Positions 1 through 13,518 of a DNA stretch of 64,000 nucleotides are shown one piece after another. This DNA is from Liquidambar formosana. Lineage: Eukaryota; Streptophyta; Magnoliopsida; Saxifragales; Altingiaceae. Position numbers and translations under genes: made by a program. The DNA is taken from contig CM077833.1 in NCBI GenBank assembly GCA_039720395.1, forward strand, positions 30,353,478 to 30,417,477. Reading direction: 5' to 3'. The notes beneath the pieces were generated by a model. It saw nothing but the letters and a program-made list of their open reading frames with translations, had not been told where the DNA came from and made no database searches. Position 1 is the first letter of the stretch, and every line of letters starts with the position of its first letter.

Positions 1-740
1 GGGACCCATTCTCTGCATTTCTCAATCTCTTTCTCTCTATTGGTTTTGGTGATTGGGTTCGCCCCTCCATTCTTGGAAGGTTTGGAGCCTTCATTGGGTA
101 GTGCCTTGAAGGAGCGTCGGTTACAAAGTTACACGTGTGCGTGGTCAATCCCAACAACTGTCAACGGAGAAGCTTTATATGATTGCATTACCCGCTGTAT
201 CACCCCTACCATCCACTCGGAAATCACAAGGAATCACCGTTTTAACATTTTAACATTTTGTTCCATTCATTTTTGTAAATGCCGTCGCTGCTTTTTTTTG
301 GATTCAAAAACACTAAGTCTTTACTTATTTTTATTTTTATTTTTGGATTAAAAGACACTTGCGGTCTTGGCATGTGCCCATCATGAAAAGTCTTTGTTTA
401 CGACTGGGCTTTGAAGGTTTTAAATCCTGAGTTGCTTTTTCATAATTGGGATGTATGGATTAATGGATGGATTTTGTATTGTGAGGAGAAGAAAAAAAAA
501 AAAAAAAAAAAAAAAGGAAAGAAAGAAAGAATTTCCTCATGTCATTGACAAAATGAAAACTTAAATGGGTTATCTGTTGACCTCCAATATTTGAGGGGAT
601 TTTTTTTTTTTTTCCTCGCAATTTACCCTTAACATTATTACAAGTGTATTAATTAGCAAAACACGTGAATTTGGAGTTGGCAAGACTTCTTGCAGTGGGC
701 TCTTCCCTCTCCCCAAAAAATAAATAAATAAATAAATAAA
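1..740. other. gene-free AT-rich DNA
   Basis: No gene is recognised here. The first 350 bases hold an open frame of about 100 codons with no recognisable domain, which could be a scrap of an upstream gene. Simple repeats include an A-run near 487-515 followed by GAAA units and a TAAA run near 718-745. Confidence 0.4.
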
Positions 741-744
741 TAAA

Positions 745-1172
745 GGTACCATTTGATTACTCTTTTTAAAAGATCTTTTTTTAAGTAGAGAAAGTTATTT
801 TTTTACTTTCCTACCTTTTGTTTTTAAATAAAGGTAACAAAAACGAAAGCGCGTTGGGTAAAATTGATTTTGCCCGTGATCTTTTAAATGTCATAGAAAA
901 TTCTACCAAATCATCGTTGCCCAAACGAAAACCTAAGATAAGCATAACCTCTCTCGATCGAGAATTTTTCAAGTTCAAGTCAAGTTCGTATGAAATATAA
1001 AAACAACTTTTAAAAGCAAATCATCATTGCTTTTGCTCAAAATCCAATAATTTGTTTTTAGCTTTCCAAAAGTCTTTTTTAGTTCATCTAACCAAACAGT
1101 ATTTTTTACTTTTATAACTTTTTACTTTCAAAAACAAAAAAATCTTAAAATAAGTGTAACCAAACTATGCTA
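745..1172. mobile_element. possible MITE with imperfect terminal inverted repeats
   Basis: The left end (CATTTGATTACTC followed by an A/T-rich AAAAGATCTTTT block) resembles the reverse complement of the right end (GTTTGGTTACACTTA followed by TTTTAAGATTTTTTTG). The inner flanks also mirror each other (GTTATTTTTTTACTTTC against AAAAGTTATAAAAGTAAAAA). This suggests a foldback MITE of about 430 bp. I could not fix the exact ends or a target-site duplication, and part of the match is low-complexity. Confidence 0.35.
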
Positions 1173-1390
1173 AACAATATATAAAAGCCGTGAAGTCATC
1201 TATGACGCACTTTCCAACTAGCGAATGCCTTGTGCATTGCCCAGTGCCCACGCTGCACTGCCATGTGCTACATTAAGAAACTAGTTGTGGTGCTTACACT
1301 AATGTTATATCTATTATTAGTAATGTTTTATTTTTAAATTTTTCATTTTTTTGCATAATAGGCTATGGATTTTAATGACATCTGGAGCCC

Positions 1391-1530
1391 ATGTTTTCCG
1401 TTAAATATATCAATAATTTGTGTCAAATATGAATTAGTATTCAATCATGTGGTGGTGGTACGGTGGTTTCCGTTAAATATATCAATAATTTGATGTCAAA
1501 TATGAATTAATATTCATCATGTGGTGTCCA
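1391..1530. repeat. two-copy tandem repeat, about 70-75 bp unit
   Basis: The string TTCCGTTAAATATATCAATA begins near 1396 and again near 1468. In both copies it is followed by AATTTG, TGTCAAATATGAATTA and an ATTCATCATGTGGTG-like segment. Only a few bases differ, so the duplication is fairly young. It lies in otherwise unannotated DNA. Confidence 0.75.
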
Positions 1531-4500
1531 TTAAGGTTGACACGCTAAAAATATCAAATTATAAATTATTAGAGAAGTTTAAGTCCTAATTTTGCACTTT
1601 AAGGATAGTAAAATCCGCGATTTAAGGTGGATGAATGTGATTGGTTTACCTATAATACCTATTAGGACACTTGTCTGTCTAAATCTCAGCTTCCACTAGA
1701 GAAATCATCCCAACGGAAAAAAGAAGTCAATCTATTGAGAAATTGGTCCCCCAAACTCCACCCTCCCTAGTCTTCTAGATACATAGCATGGAAATAGTCA
1801 CACTTCACATGTAAAAACTTGTGACATGTCACTGTCCATATTTATATTGTAGGGTTCCCAGCCCTCTCCGAAATCCCTGATACTTTGCCACGTGTGGTCA
1901 CAGTTTACCCAGTCATACATGCACTTTCCGCAGTCCACTTTTGTTAATAATTCCTATCTTTTTAGAGAGGTCTGACTTGCCTACCAAGAGAATGGATCCA
2001 TGCATGATTTAGACTCAAAAAAAAAAAAAAAAAAAAAAAAAAAGGGTCATACAAATTCCAAAAATCCTTTGTCAACATTGGCCTCCCCTAATAGAATCCA
2101 AATCAACAAACCCCTTTTTTAGGGTTGGGGTTAGGTTATTTCTTCCTCCACCTTCCAATTAATAGATCAAAAACCCATTTGGAGATGTATAGATAATGTG
2201 TTGTTTTCTAAACCACATTATCAAACTTAATAACCTTATCTTAGTCGTTAAGATAATATTATTTTTTTAATAAAATATTATTGATAAAAAAGACTCAAAA
2301 CCCCCCCTTTTATGGAAATTAAATAAAAAATTTTACTCAAAAATAAAATACAATAGAAAATCAGACCAACTGATTCAGTCAGTCCCATTCAAAATAATGA
2401 ATATACATGTAGAGACAGATAGATGATGATGGTTTTATGGTTATGAGCATGACTTTAGGCCACACAAGGCCAATCCGAATGAGAAGCAATTGAAGGGAAA
2501 AGGAATTTTTAAAAAGGGATTGATTTGAGAAACAAACAGCTGTACATGACCCCCCACACCAGGCCACCACACCCCACCCCCTTGGAAATTTAATAATACA
2601 CTTTACGTACTAAGACTTGCAACAAAACACGAGGCAACGACCAACCAAACAACAGATAAGTTTTTGTGGGAAAAGGAAAAGGTTTTGATTGGATAAGAAC
2701 TGTTGAATTGAAGAAGAAGATTTTCTGAGAAATGAAATTGAATTTTTTTTTTTTTTTTTTTTGTTCGTTCGTAGAACAAAGGGATGGAGTGGAGGAAGCA
2801 GCAATAATGGGTCGCGCGCTCCACCACATTAGGAGTGGGATAGGACCACACGCCAACTGGGAAAAAATTAATGCATTAAACAAATGCCATTTTAATGTAT
2901 GAGAGATTGGTTATGTCACTGTTTGGACTGTCGGTGACCCCCACCAACAACAAGGTTTTGGTCCCTATCTAAACATTAATCATGCATGCATGCCGTGTCA
3001 ATTAGAATGTAGTATTCCATTTGAGTACTTATTTGACTGAATTCATCAAACAATTTTGAACCACGGTTATGTGCGCCCAATACCCACTGTTTTCTTTTTA
3101 TAACAATCAATCAAGTTGATTTTCCTTTTTTTTTTTTTCCTCATCCTATCAATATATAGGGGTATCTATACTTCCGGTCCAACTAATTTCTTGAAACATG
3201 GATAAAGTTGTCATCCACTAAGCTTTTGTTAATGCTCAAGATAAACCTGGTTTGCGACTAACCCCATGAACGAGAGAAAAAAACCATGCATTGGTTCACC
3301 TCTTGGGATTAAGTTGATTTTTAATATTATAGATAGAATAATATATGAAACCATCATCTGGCCGGTCGTTTTGATGGTGGTAAGGGGTTTATACTTCATA
3401 TGACAAGATTTTTAGTAGTCACTATCCAGAAAGCACAATGAACATGTAAGTCAATTCCCCCATGACAAGGAGCCGAAATATCCCACACTATCCTTTCAAG
3501 GACCAGCAAACATGAAGCTAAAAAGCAACCAAAAAGGCCTTTCTAATCCTTGTAAGTAACCAAAACATGTGAAAACTTGTAGTGTAGATGCCCTTACGAA
3601 AAAGGGTAGCTTAATTTCCCTAGGCCATTTTAATTAAAGTGCTTGGATTATAAAAAAAGTGGTTGGCAAAATTTAAATCAAGGATAGAGTCTATTGTCAC
3701 GGGGAGGTTGGCAGGAAAACATGGTCCAGGGTTCACGATTACATTGGTTTGAATTTTGACAGAAAATGGCAAAACGGAGTTGGTTGTATGGTCGGCTCAA
3801 TTCCTAGCTTTTCTTCTCCATCGTTTTTCAGGAAGTTTCCATCAGCTTTGACGTACGTACTGGAGACAAAATTTTACTTAGTCTTGGGAATTTTTTAACT
3901 TTTGAGCAGTTAGAGATCGAGGAAGATGCATTGCATGATTCATTGAATATTTGAATACTTATTGACTAACACATATCCGTCAATATAGACCTTTGCAATA
4001 TGACTTTGGTTCGCATAGGAGCATCACCCATTATTAATTAACGGCTCCAGGTTCCATTCACTCACTTTGTTTAGTCATCATACTTTTTTTTTTTTTTTTT
4101 TTAAGGATAAAATTTTTGCCTCAATCCATTTGTCGAAATGATGTGCAGCCTTATCAATTCATTATGAATATTTATTCTTTAAATGAAAATTTTAATTACA
4201 TCATTTGAGTAAATAGATTTAGACTGGAAAAAAAAAATTTAAAAATTTGCGCTCATTAACATTTTCATACTTGATTTGACAATATAGCATGCAACTTTAC
4301 GTGAGGCATCATCTACCTACCCCCAAAAGATTTTAAAAATAAAAATAAAAAAAACAAAAAGAAGAAGAAGAAGAAGCCAGCATTAAGATATGCTCAAAAT
4401 GATTGCATTTGTTGCTTGCATGCTATAGGCAAGCAAAGGATTCAAATTTGTTTGGCAATAAATGTGTCGATGGCAAATCAGTAACTAATTAAAAAATAAA

Positions 4501-6203
4501 GTGAGTTTTTTTTACTTTGAAAAATAAATACCGGCCACATTAATCGGTAAATGAGTAAGATAAACCTGATAAATATAACACCACTCTCATAAAAGGTGGT
4601 TAGACTAGAGCAATGCAAAGAACTTGAAGGAAGATATTATCATAGGTAATTACGGTCATGGCCAAGAGTTGATAAGAACAACTATTTTATTTTTTATTTT
4701 TGGTCGAAATGAGTAAACTAGCTTCCACTTGAAGGGCAAAGTGTCGACATATCAAGATAATTTTCAGCTATACCATACACATGGCTTCTCTGGGAAGGTT
4801 TTGCTTCCTATGCAATCAACGAGTCCCATATTAAGGAAACCATCCAATTATTTTATATATGTACGAGTGTGTATATATAAATTATAAATTGAATCTATAA
4901 AACTTTTTGTTAATATTTTATTGGGGGCAATTTCAGATTGGTCGGGCTATAGGAAAATAATTGTAGTCCAGTGCTATTTTTTACTAATTTTCTAATAATT
5001 AATTACTAACTTAATTAACAATGAGTATTAATTATAATTATTTTCTCATAACTGGACCAATTTAAAATCCCCCTTATTATTTATTATATAAAAGCAAAGC
5101 TTTCCAGTCTCCATGATTGGAAGTCGGTGCAACCCGTGATCTAAGATTGTGTACTGAGATTCAATCCCTATATATTGAGCTACGAAACCTCATTAGGGCT
5201 ACCCTGTAGTTGCTTTGGGCGTTCCTCCCTATGTGCTGAATTATTATTACTCAAAAAGAAAGAAAAAAATAAATAAATAAAGGACTCATATACATTTTGC
5301 CACACCAGCTTACCATATTAGGCAAGTCTAAGGTGGAGAAGTAAATAGCATTTTTTATTTTTTATTTTGTTAAATTATAGGATAACATACACTTGCACAC
5401 ACGTACTTACACATAATTGAAATTAAAATTTTTACAAATTTCATCGTCTTTATTAGAATGAGACATGTCATTAGACCCATGGATCATTGGCAAACAAATA
5501 GCAAATTGAATCATCCAATTTTGTCGCATTCGTATCAAATGTTTACAAATAAACTATCTTTTTTTTATTTGGATCAATATATATGTAGGTATATTAAAGA
5601 AAAAGATCTAATCACCACCACTTTCAATCGGAATTTTCCGGGCAAGGTCCCCAAGGTCTATCTTGTGACAAGTATATATATATATCAGCCTATTAAATTA
5701 CGGATTGTTGGATGGCCGGTGGGTCCAAATATTGCTCTTTTAAAAGTTTGATTATTGATTAGTAGTGGAGTTTTATGATTGTATATAAAAGTTCAATTTG
5801 ATTTTTTCTTCTTATTTAATTCCCATTTGTTTTTTAGGGGTGTCAAAGACCATATTATTACCTATCTACGACAACATGCTAGACTAACCTACAGCTAATG
5901 CGGATGAATTTGGGTCATAATCCAAACTTTCATTGAATTAATCTTGATTTAGACATTGCTTTAATCATGACACCATGATTTAAATTTATCCCGTGTAAAT
6001 CATAATCAAATCCTTTAGACACAGGCATATGGTATTGTAGTCTAGTGACGTTTGTCTAATTTATTCTGATTTTCTACCTGAATGCTTGAAGATTGATCCT
6101 GTGTCAACACCTTTTGGGACTGATTAAACTTTTCAGCCAAGACAGAGGGGGGGGGGGGGTGGATGATTAGTTCTTAGTTTCTTTTGTTGTTTCTTTGTAC
6201 CTG

Positions 6204-6242
<39 letters not shown>

Positions 6243-7570
6243 AGAAAGAAAGAAAGAAAGAAAGAAAAAAAAGGAGGAGGAAGAAGAAGAAAGATTTACT
6301 TTACTTATTAAGTGAATGATATCAGATTCAAATTTATAGAGAAATATTAATACTCATTTATTGATGTTAAGAGGGATTAGAGATAGAAGTAGTTTCTATC
6401 AAATGTAAATAAATAAATAAAAAAATAAAAAATGGTGATGCAATAATACTCAAGCGCAAATAAAAATGCTTCAAAATATAATTTTTAGACACGATTATGA
6501 TAAGAATACTACAGTTTAGATTCCAAATTATGAAAGTTTCCCTTTCAATGAGTTGCAGTACGTCATCTGTTATAAAAACAGAAGCATAAATCAGGGAATT
6601 TTCAGATTGACAGTGTTCTCTAAATTGCAAGATGATGCCAAGTTGGTTTAGGCCTAAGAGTAAGCATGATTAGTGTTTGGGTTTGAAATTTGAATCGTGA
6701 TCAAGTTGGATTAGGTAGAGCCTTATCCAAACGGTGTGGCCCAGTCTGTGCCCACCCTCATGACAGGTTGGTCCATCGAGATTCCAAATCCCACTCGAGT
6801 TGAAGAGCCATTGTGATTCAATTCATGCTTTGGAAGACTTTCCATACTTGATCATCCATCATAATTCACACTATGGACACTTTGGAATTTATATTCTACC
6901 TCATACAACCGCCCCCCAGTCCATGTGGCATAGTTGCATACATTAAAGTATACCAGTTTCATTTGCGGACTACTTTTATTTATATGCTAATATAGTAATA
7001 ACAGAATTTTTTTAATTAATTCTAAAATATCAATGATAAAAAAAGAAAAGAAAAGAAAAAAAGAAGAGACTATCTTAAGTTTCTATTCCACATGCGTAAA
7101 TGGCGTGAGCAGGTAAACATCGATTGTCATATATAAATTTGTGCATGCTTATGAATATATCAAAATAAGAATGCCACATTAGTCAATGGATAAAACTAAT
7201 CAATGCGCGAAATTTCTTATTACTACTTCTTGTTACTTCGATGTAAGAGGTTAAGATTCAAACGCATACTCATGTCACACCTACGTGGATTTCACCCTGA
7301 CGTTTAGATGATGTGACAGGCCAATAAAGATTAAGTAAAATGGGATTGTCACCTATTTTACTTTATCCCTATTAACTCATGAAACTACATTAGTCGTATC
7401 AAAGTTAAATAAAAGTTTTTTTCCCCGTAATTAGTATGGCGATTTCAATTACTCAGCCAAAAAAAAAAAAAAAAAAAAGAGCAAAAAAAAAGAGGTTACC
7501 GCAATTTCAATTACAAATAATCTTGATTTGAGACGGATAAGTAGAGAGGTGGTGATTTGAGGGAAGGATT
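1531..7570. other. long intergenic stretch without recognised gene
   Basis: Both strands were scanned and no recognisable protein domain or splice-supported coding region was seen. The stretch holds A-runs (about 2018-2042, 6203-6240), GAAA units after 6240, a G-run near 6148 and AT-rich sequence. A possible SINE near 5.1-5.28 kb is listed separately. Confidence 0.5.
5100..5285 (+). mobile_element. possible SINE-like element
   Basis: A short segment has a GATTCAATCCC string (about 5159-5169) resembling an RNA polymerase III B box. A T/C-rich tail segment, TTATTATTACTCAAAAAG, then runs into A-rich and TAAA-type repeats (5243-5281). This order suits a tRNA-derived SINE. No convincing A box or target-site duplication was found. 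Confidence 0.25.
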
Positions 7571-7572
7571 GA

Positions 7573-7711
7573 TTTGATATAAAAAAGGGACCCGAACGCC
7601 CAATGACACCATCATTCATTCCCTTACTTTTTGGCTTCGTTTCCAAAAGATTGTTGACTGCTGAACACAACAAACGCACACATTCACATTCACACTCACG
7701 TTCACGTTCCC

Positions 7712-7743
<32 letters not shown>

Positions 7744-7814
7744 TTCATTCATATATCTTAGCTTTACAGATCCCAATTCAAGCAAAGAGAACAGGGGGTG
7801 AAGTCTTTCCTCTT
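7573..7814 (+). promoter_or_regulatory. putative LOG core promoter and 5' UTR
   Basis: A TATA-like ATATAAAAAAGG lies near 7577-7588, about 230 bases upstream of the LOG start codon. A pyrimidine-rich patch with a CT microsatellite (about 7712-7745) lies between, a common feature of plant core promoters and leaders. The transcription start cannot be fixed from sequence alone. Confidence 0.4.
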
Positions 7815-10463
7815 ATGGAAAACCACCACCACAACCAACAACAACAACGCCAGCCTTCAATGAAATCCAGATTCAAACGCGTCTGCGTCTTCTGCGGTAG
7901 CAGCCCCGGCAAGAACCCCAGCTACCAACTCGCTGCTATTCACCTTGCAAGCCAACTGGTACTTCTCACTCTACAGAATCATGTATGTGTGTGTGTGAAA
8001 GGAGAGAGAGTTGCCTTTCAACTCTAGCTCTCTCTCTCTCTCTCTCTTCCTTTGTTATCGTTGTATATTTATGTGTAAGACTGATCCATCATGAGGTATA
8101 TTCCGTTTTCGTCATTGTTTACGAGGGATTGAAGCTTTTCTACCAGTGAGCGCCATATCAAACACTATTTGGTAAAAGATTAAGAGACCTCCCTATATTA
8201 ATGTTACGTTCTGGATTCAAACCCATGTTTTTTCCTTTTTCTTTCTGGGTTTTTTACTTAATTAATTTCGTATTATGTAGCCATGTTTGATCACGAACAT
8301 CAAGAGCATAAGAGAGAAGAAATTTCAGTGACACAGGATAACAGAGTCCTCTGTTTTTCCTCTCTTTTTTTTTTTTTTTTTTTTTTTTTTTGGTACCATA
8401 TGTTTGTTTGACTTCGATTGGCTTGGATTAATAGGTGGGTAATTGAGAATCCAGAAATTGGTGTTGAATAAATTTAGAGTTGCGTGTGCTGTTTTTCATA
8501 ATCAAATTGAAAGGGTTTTATTGGAACATGAATATTTGTTATGTATTAATATAAAATTGCAGGTTGAAAGGAACATCGACTTGGTTTATGGTGGAGGCAG
8601 CATTGGTCTAATGGGTCTTGTCTCCCAAGCCGTCTACGATGGTGGTCGCCACGTGTTAGGGTTAGGTTATTTTGTTTTCTCTCTCTTTTAAGAAAAATTT
8701 ACCAAAGAAGATACGAGTTTGTCAGCAGAACCCTTACTAGTATATTAATAAAAAATAAATAAAAATATATACATGAGCAAAAAGAGATGGGGAAAAAAAT
8801 CTCTCTCTCATAAATATTCTTATAAATATTTATTTTTTGTCGTCTCTTCCCTCTTCTTGCAGTGTGATTCCCAAGACTCTCATGCCAAGAGAGGTAATTA
8901 CAATTCTTTTGTTTTTGGTTTTTTTTTTTTTTTGGTACAAACATAAATATCACTTACATACTTCTAAATTAATTAGAAAAAGAAAAAAGGAGACAAAATT
9001 TAGCACTTTCATATGATTATAGTAATCTGAAGAATTAAATCTTAGATTACGGGAGAGACTGTTGGAGAAGTGAGAGCTGTGTCCGGTATGCACCAACGAA
9101 AAGCCGAAATGGCACGTCAAGCCGATGCATTTATTGCCTTGCCAGGTTTTTTTTTTTTTTTTTCAAAATTTTTGGGTCATATAATATGATTTATTGTATA
9201 GTGATCAACTATATTTCTCATAATTAATTTAATTGAACCTCATCTGCAGGTGGGTATGGAACCTTGGAAGAGCTCTTGGAAGTGATTACTTGGGCTCAGT
9301 TGGGGATCCATGATAAACCTGTAACCATTTTTCTCTCCCTTGCTTACATATGATAGCATAGCTTTGTTCTATTTATCCGTTTAATTGATATAAAAGGTAA
9401 AATAAAATCTCTTTTTGGCAGATTTGATTGTCCTAGAAAAGTTGGAATCCCTACCAAGAAAATTATTTTCTTTGAAACCTTTTCCCTGTATTTGTTTCAT
9501 GGATCTTACTAAGAAAAAATAAAAAAGAAGGGAAAAAAATTGAAAAGAAAAGATAAAATCATATCAAATCAAAATTATTCCAATTTTTCTTCTTCTTTCA
9601 ATTTTTCATTACAACCAAATAAAAAATGGTACAATTCCTTATATATTATATTTTTTTTTCTTAGTAAAATCCGCAAACCAAATTGAAACTTTATGTATTT
9701 TTCACAAGAAAATGTTTATGAAAAAAGTTCTATTGTTCATCGAAGGCCTTGCTATAAGTATTAATACTCATTTGTTGATATTAAGATGAATTAGGAATAA
9801 AAAGGAAAAAAAAAAACAGTTCTATTTATCGCAACTTCTCTTGTGAAGCAAACGGATAAAATAAATTCCAGCTCTCTTTCATGTACTAATTAGGGTATAC
9901 AACAACCATATACCCCTAAAATGTTGTACTTTTAAATTATTAGTATTATTTTTATATGAAATAAATGTCCTACATTTTGTGATTGAGTAATTATAATATT
10001 ATATATTTAAATTTAAAAATATATATATATACTTGATATGATGCAGGTGGGCTTATTGAACGTTGATGGGTATTACAACTCACTCTTATCTTTCATTGAC
10101 AAAGCCGTTGATGAAGGTTTCATAACACCCTCTGCCCGTCACATTATTGTCTCTGCCCAGACTGCCCCAGAACTTATGTGCAAGCTTGAGGTACGATTTA
10201 TAATCTACTCGCACTACATGCCTACACATTGTACATCGTCAATCGTGACCATTGATTTTGTGTATGTAATACACGCACATGATCAAGCATTATGATCGAT
10301 AGAGCGATGTGATGACAAATGCAGTGGAATGATCTGAGCCGTGTATTCCTCTAATGATTTTGAGCAGGAATACGTTCCAAAGCACTCTGGGGTGGCATCG
10401 AAATTGAGTTGGGAGATGGAGCAACAATTGGGATACACAGCAAAATCAGATATTGCTCGCTGA
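7815..10463 (+). CDS. LOG: LOG-type cytokinin riboside 5'-monophosphate phosphoribohydrolase
   Basis: The exons I infer are 7815-7958, 8563-8660, 8863-8893, 9046-9145, 9250-9320, 10047-10190 and 10368-10463, all with GT/AG borders and consistent phase. They give 684 nt, or 227 residues, close to the usual 200-230 for the family. LOG enzymes release active cytokinin bases from their ribotides in the cytosol. Family hallmarks visible are RVCVFCGSS at the N-terminus, [33 protein letters not shown] and the signature PGGYGTLEE, which spans the exon 4/5 border. The C-terminal [13 protein letters not shown] is also typical. The N-terminal His/Gln-rich stretch ([13 protein letters not shown]) is extra. 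No break is seen, so the gene looks functional. The paralogue number cannot be decided here. Confidence 0.95.
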
Positions 10464-13226
10464 CCCGATTTGGAGAATTAACGACCGTAGATTTTTGCTA
10501 ATCTTCCCGATTTGGAGCATTAACCCCCCACAGTCCTTTTATTTTGCATGCGCTGTGAATTTTCTTCTTCTTCTTTTTCTAGTCGAAACTCTCCACTCAA
10601 ATCTGGCCTGGATAAACCAACCGGGCCATTGCTTCATTACTGCTGCTTTCTCATGTGGGTGATTACAGATTTTTTTGGGATTTTCCCTTCAATTAATGAT
10701 GGGTTCGTTGCTTCTATACGAAAGAAATTGCTAGGGATGAGAAGTTGTAGAAGGGGCGACCTGCAGAGAACTGGCGCATATACAAGAAATTTTTGCATTA
10801 TTTTCTCATGCTTTCGGTGTAATTTTATGTTTTCCCTATGGCTATGTAGCTTCATAGGAGCCTGTATCCGCTTTTTGATAGCGCTGGTAACGTGCCAACT
10901 TTAAGGGACATAAGAATTGCCCGGTTGTGTAATATATGCATTTATAATATAATTAAATTTAACAAAAAATGACATCTCTCATTATAAAAGTTAGTGGAAA
11001 TTTATGGTGACGGTGGAAGAAATCTTAAAATTGATCCCACGCTTCCATTTGTGCTAATAGCTTCAATTTTATTATATAAAATTATTTTAGATGACGGATT
11101 TGTAGCATCAAATGCAAACATTAATGAAATCAATCAAATTTATTGAACGTTGGAACAAGCCTCACTAAGAGCTAAACAAAAGCAAATTTAAATTGGGCAT
11201 TTGCCTGCTCTACCTATCTTGGAACTTTGCTTTATAGATCTAAAAGGCTATGGCAGTGAATTTTGATAGAGAATAAAAAAATTATAGTTGTAAAAGGGTT
11301 TGAATACTAAACCATTGGAGTTAACTTAGTGGTGAAAAGTGGTTGGATAAAAGGTAAAATCAGGACCAAAAAAAAAAAAAAAAAATCTGGGAAGAAGAAG
11401 AAGAAAAGAAGAAGAAGAAGAAGAGGAAGAAAAAAGGGGTTGAAATGCTAAACTCAATACCATTGGCAATTATGCTAGAGTTCAATTAGTATGATAATAT
11501 CATTATTTGTAGCTTCTGGTAAATTCAAAATAGAAAAGACATGAAAGGGTACGATTTGCCAAATCACAGGACACAAAAGTAGAAGCACTGCATGGACGAG
11601 GGATGGTCGTGAAATGATCTAATCAAAGACAAACAACATGGAGGAGTTGACCCAAAGAGAAAATAATGCCAACAGTGGGGGTGTGGGTCTGGGGGAGTCA
11701 GGGAATCATAAGTACAAATTGGAAACTTACCGTAATGGTTCATTAATTTTGAGAGTACGATAGACACCTGTCCTTGACCGTACCGCAGGGGACCATGGAC
11801 AAGTGCCTCGTGTCGTGTCCAAAAAGAGGAGGAGAAATTGGATGCGGTGGAGGAGTGGCCCTGCCTTCACACTAGGTGAGTGGTACCTATTGATGTTGTA
11901 GATTCCTAGATAAGGACGAGGGTCTAGGGACAGCGTACCAAATGAGAAATATGGGTCCTTCAAAGTGGGGAAATTATTGGATCGCATTTCATCGATCTTC
12001 TTTGTAATTGTTGATTTTCAATATTAAGAGCAAGATGAAGTTAGTTTAGGTAAAACTAAGAAAAACTTTTCTTGTCAATGGAGTTATGGCATAGATGGCA
12101 TGATGCCTCTTTTAAATTTATAAAAGAGGGATTTAGAAGAAGTTATAATTTCAACTCTTTCCTATGCGTGTGTGGGGTAAAGATATGAGAAAGGAGAATG
12201 GAGTAGTCCATTGTATCGGCAAGAATCTTTTAAGCTCTCAACTCTCTTGAATTAATCCAAAAAGTAAAAAAAAAAACCCTTTCTATTTTCGTTGGTAATT
12301 AGTATTAGTTGTACCTATGTTTTATTTTCTTTTCAAGTCTGGATAACTATGAAGTTGAAACTATCAAACATTTTTAAAAAATTTGAAAAGAGAAGAGGGG
12401 GTGGGGAGTGGGATTCAAAAGAACTCTGTATTGTCATTCGCGAGTCATGATTGATTCACATCACCTGAGTCAACCCTGCTCATTTTCTGACATGAAGGAA
12501 TTTCAGGAATTGATGAGTTCAATTCATCTCCATTTATTTCTCGTAATTTGTTTCCCTTTGATAATTACTATAGCATTGTTTTGTAGCACCATCAAAATAA
12601 GGATCAGCATTCAAGATTTTTGGAACATTATGGATCGTCTATGGAATTTGGGCCTCCAAGTCCCAAATGCTATGCAACCTAAATGACTGCAATTTTTGTA
12701 GATATTAGAACAAAATGTGCAAAAGCCCTGTTCTCCGCTTCGTAATTTAGGTAACCATGTGAGTTTTCGTGGTCCATTGTCTTGGTATTTTTTTTTGGGT
12801 AACAGGAAGATTTCGTGGTCGACAAACAGTTTGAAGGTCAGATTCTGCAGCATTGATTCTAGCCATTAATTGTCATTGTTGAAATAAGAAAAATTAGTAA
12901 ATAAATAAGAAAATAAGAAAAGAACAAAAAGTAAAAGGAGCGCACATGACACAACTGAATCTGCCATGAGCTAGGACAGCAGCTCCTGGTCCAAAGGCCC
13001 CTAACAGGCCTTGGATTTTAGTCTAATTACAGTTAATGGGCCCAGCTGACCCAACGTACTGACAACTTTAGCCACATGCAAACCTTGAACCAGTTCAAGT
13101 CCACTATGACAGGACACATTGGTATCATTTTTTTTTTTTCTCTTTTGATAAAAGTTCTTTCTTCTTTTGCTAACCAGAACGACTATTGCAACCACCATTT
13201 TTATCATCCCATCTCTTTTCTTTTAA
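10464..13226. other. intergenic DNA downstream of LOG
   Basis: The first few hundred bases are probably the LOG 3' UTR. Beyond that I see no recognisable coding region. A GAA/AAG-rich purine tract occurs near 11,393-11,436. Open frames in 11.5-12.8 kb show no known motif or splice support. Confidence 0.45.
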
Positions 13227-13518
13227 TTTTTAAGATTTCATAAAAAATATAAAAAGTTTTTACAAAAACCGGTTACTTAGTCCACTAGAAAATATCATTC
13301 TAAACAACTTTGCAAAAAAAAAGTTTTTTCAAAATCTATCGTTTAGGTAACCTTTTTGGTAAAAATGAAATAAAAGCTATAAATGACTAAAAAGTATATT
13401 TAAATGATATATTTAGGAAAAACTTTTTTCTATAAAGTTATTCAAAATGATGTTTTCTAGTAGACATCACAACCGGTTTTCATAAAAACTTTTTATATTT
13501 TGCATAAGACCTTAAAAA
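13227..13518. mobile_element. foldback MITE with about 110-bp inverted arms
   Basis: The left arm (TTTTTAAGATTT, then AAAATATAAAAAGTTTTTAC, then AACCGGTT and CTAGAAAATATCATT) is mirrored by the right arm (AATGATGTTTTCTAG, AACCGGTTTTCAT, AAAAACTTTTTATATTTTGC, CTTAAAAACC). The roughly 290-bp segment could fold into one long hairpin. No coding capacity is present, so it would be non-autonomous. A diverged relative appears near 25.03-25.24 kb. The superfamily is undetermined because the target-site duplication is unclear. Confidence 0.65.

Noticed and set aside
40..351. Open frame of about 100 codons at the left edge
   Set aside because: No recognisable domain, ends in low-complexity T-rich sequence, and no splice or codon evidence.
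5100..5285. A tRNA gene
   Set aside because: Only a B-box-like string is seen; no cloverleaf, anticodon arm or A box can be drawn, so at most a SINE-like relic.
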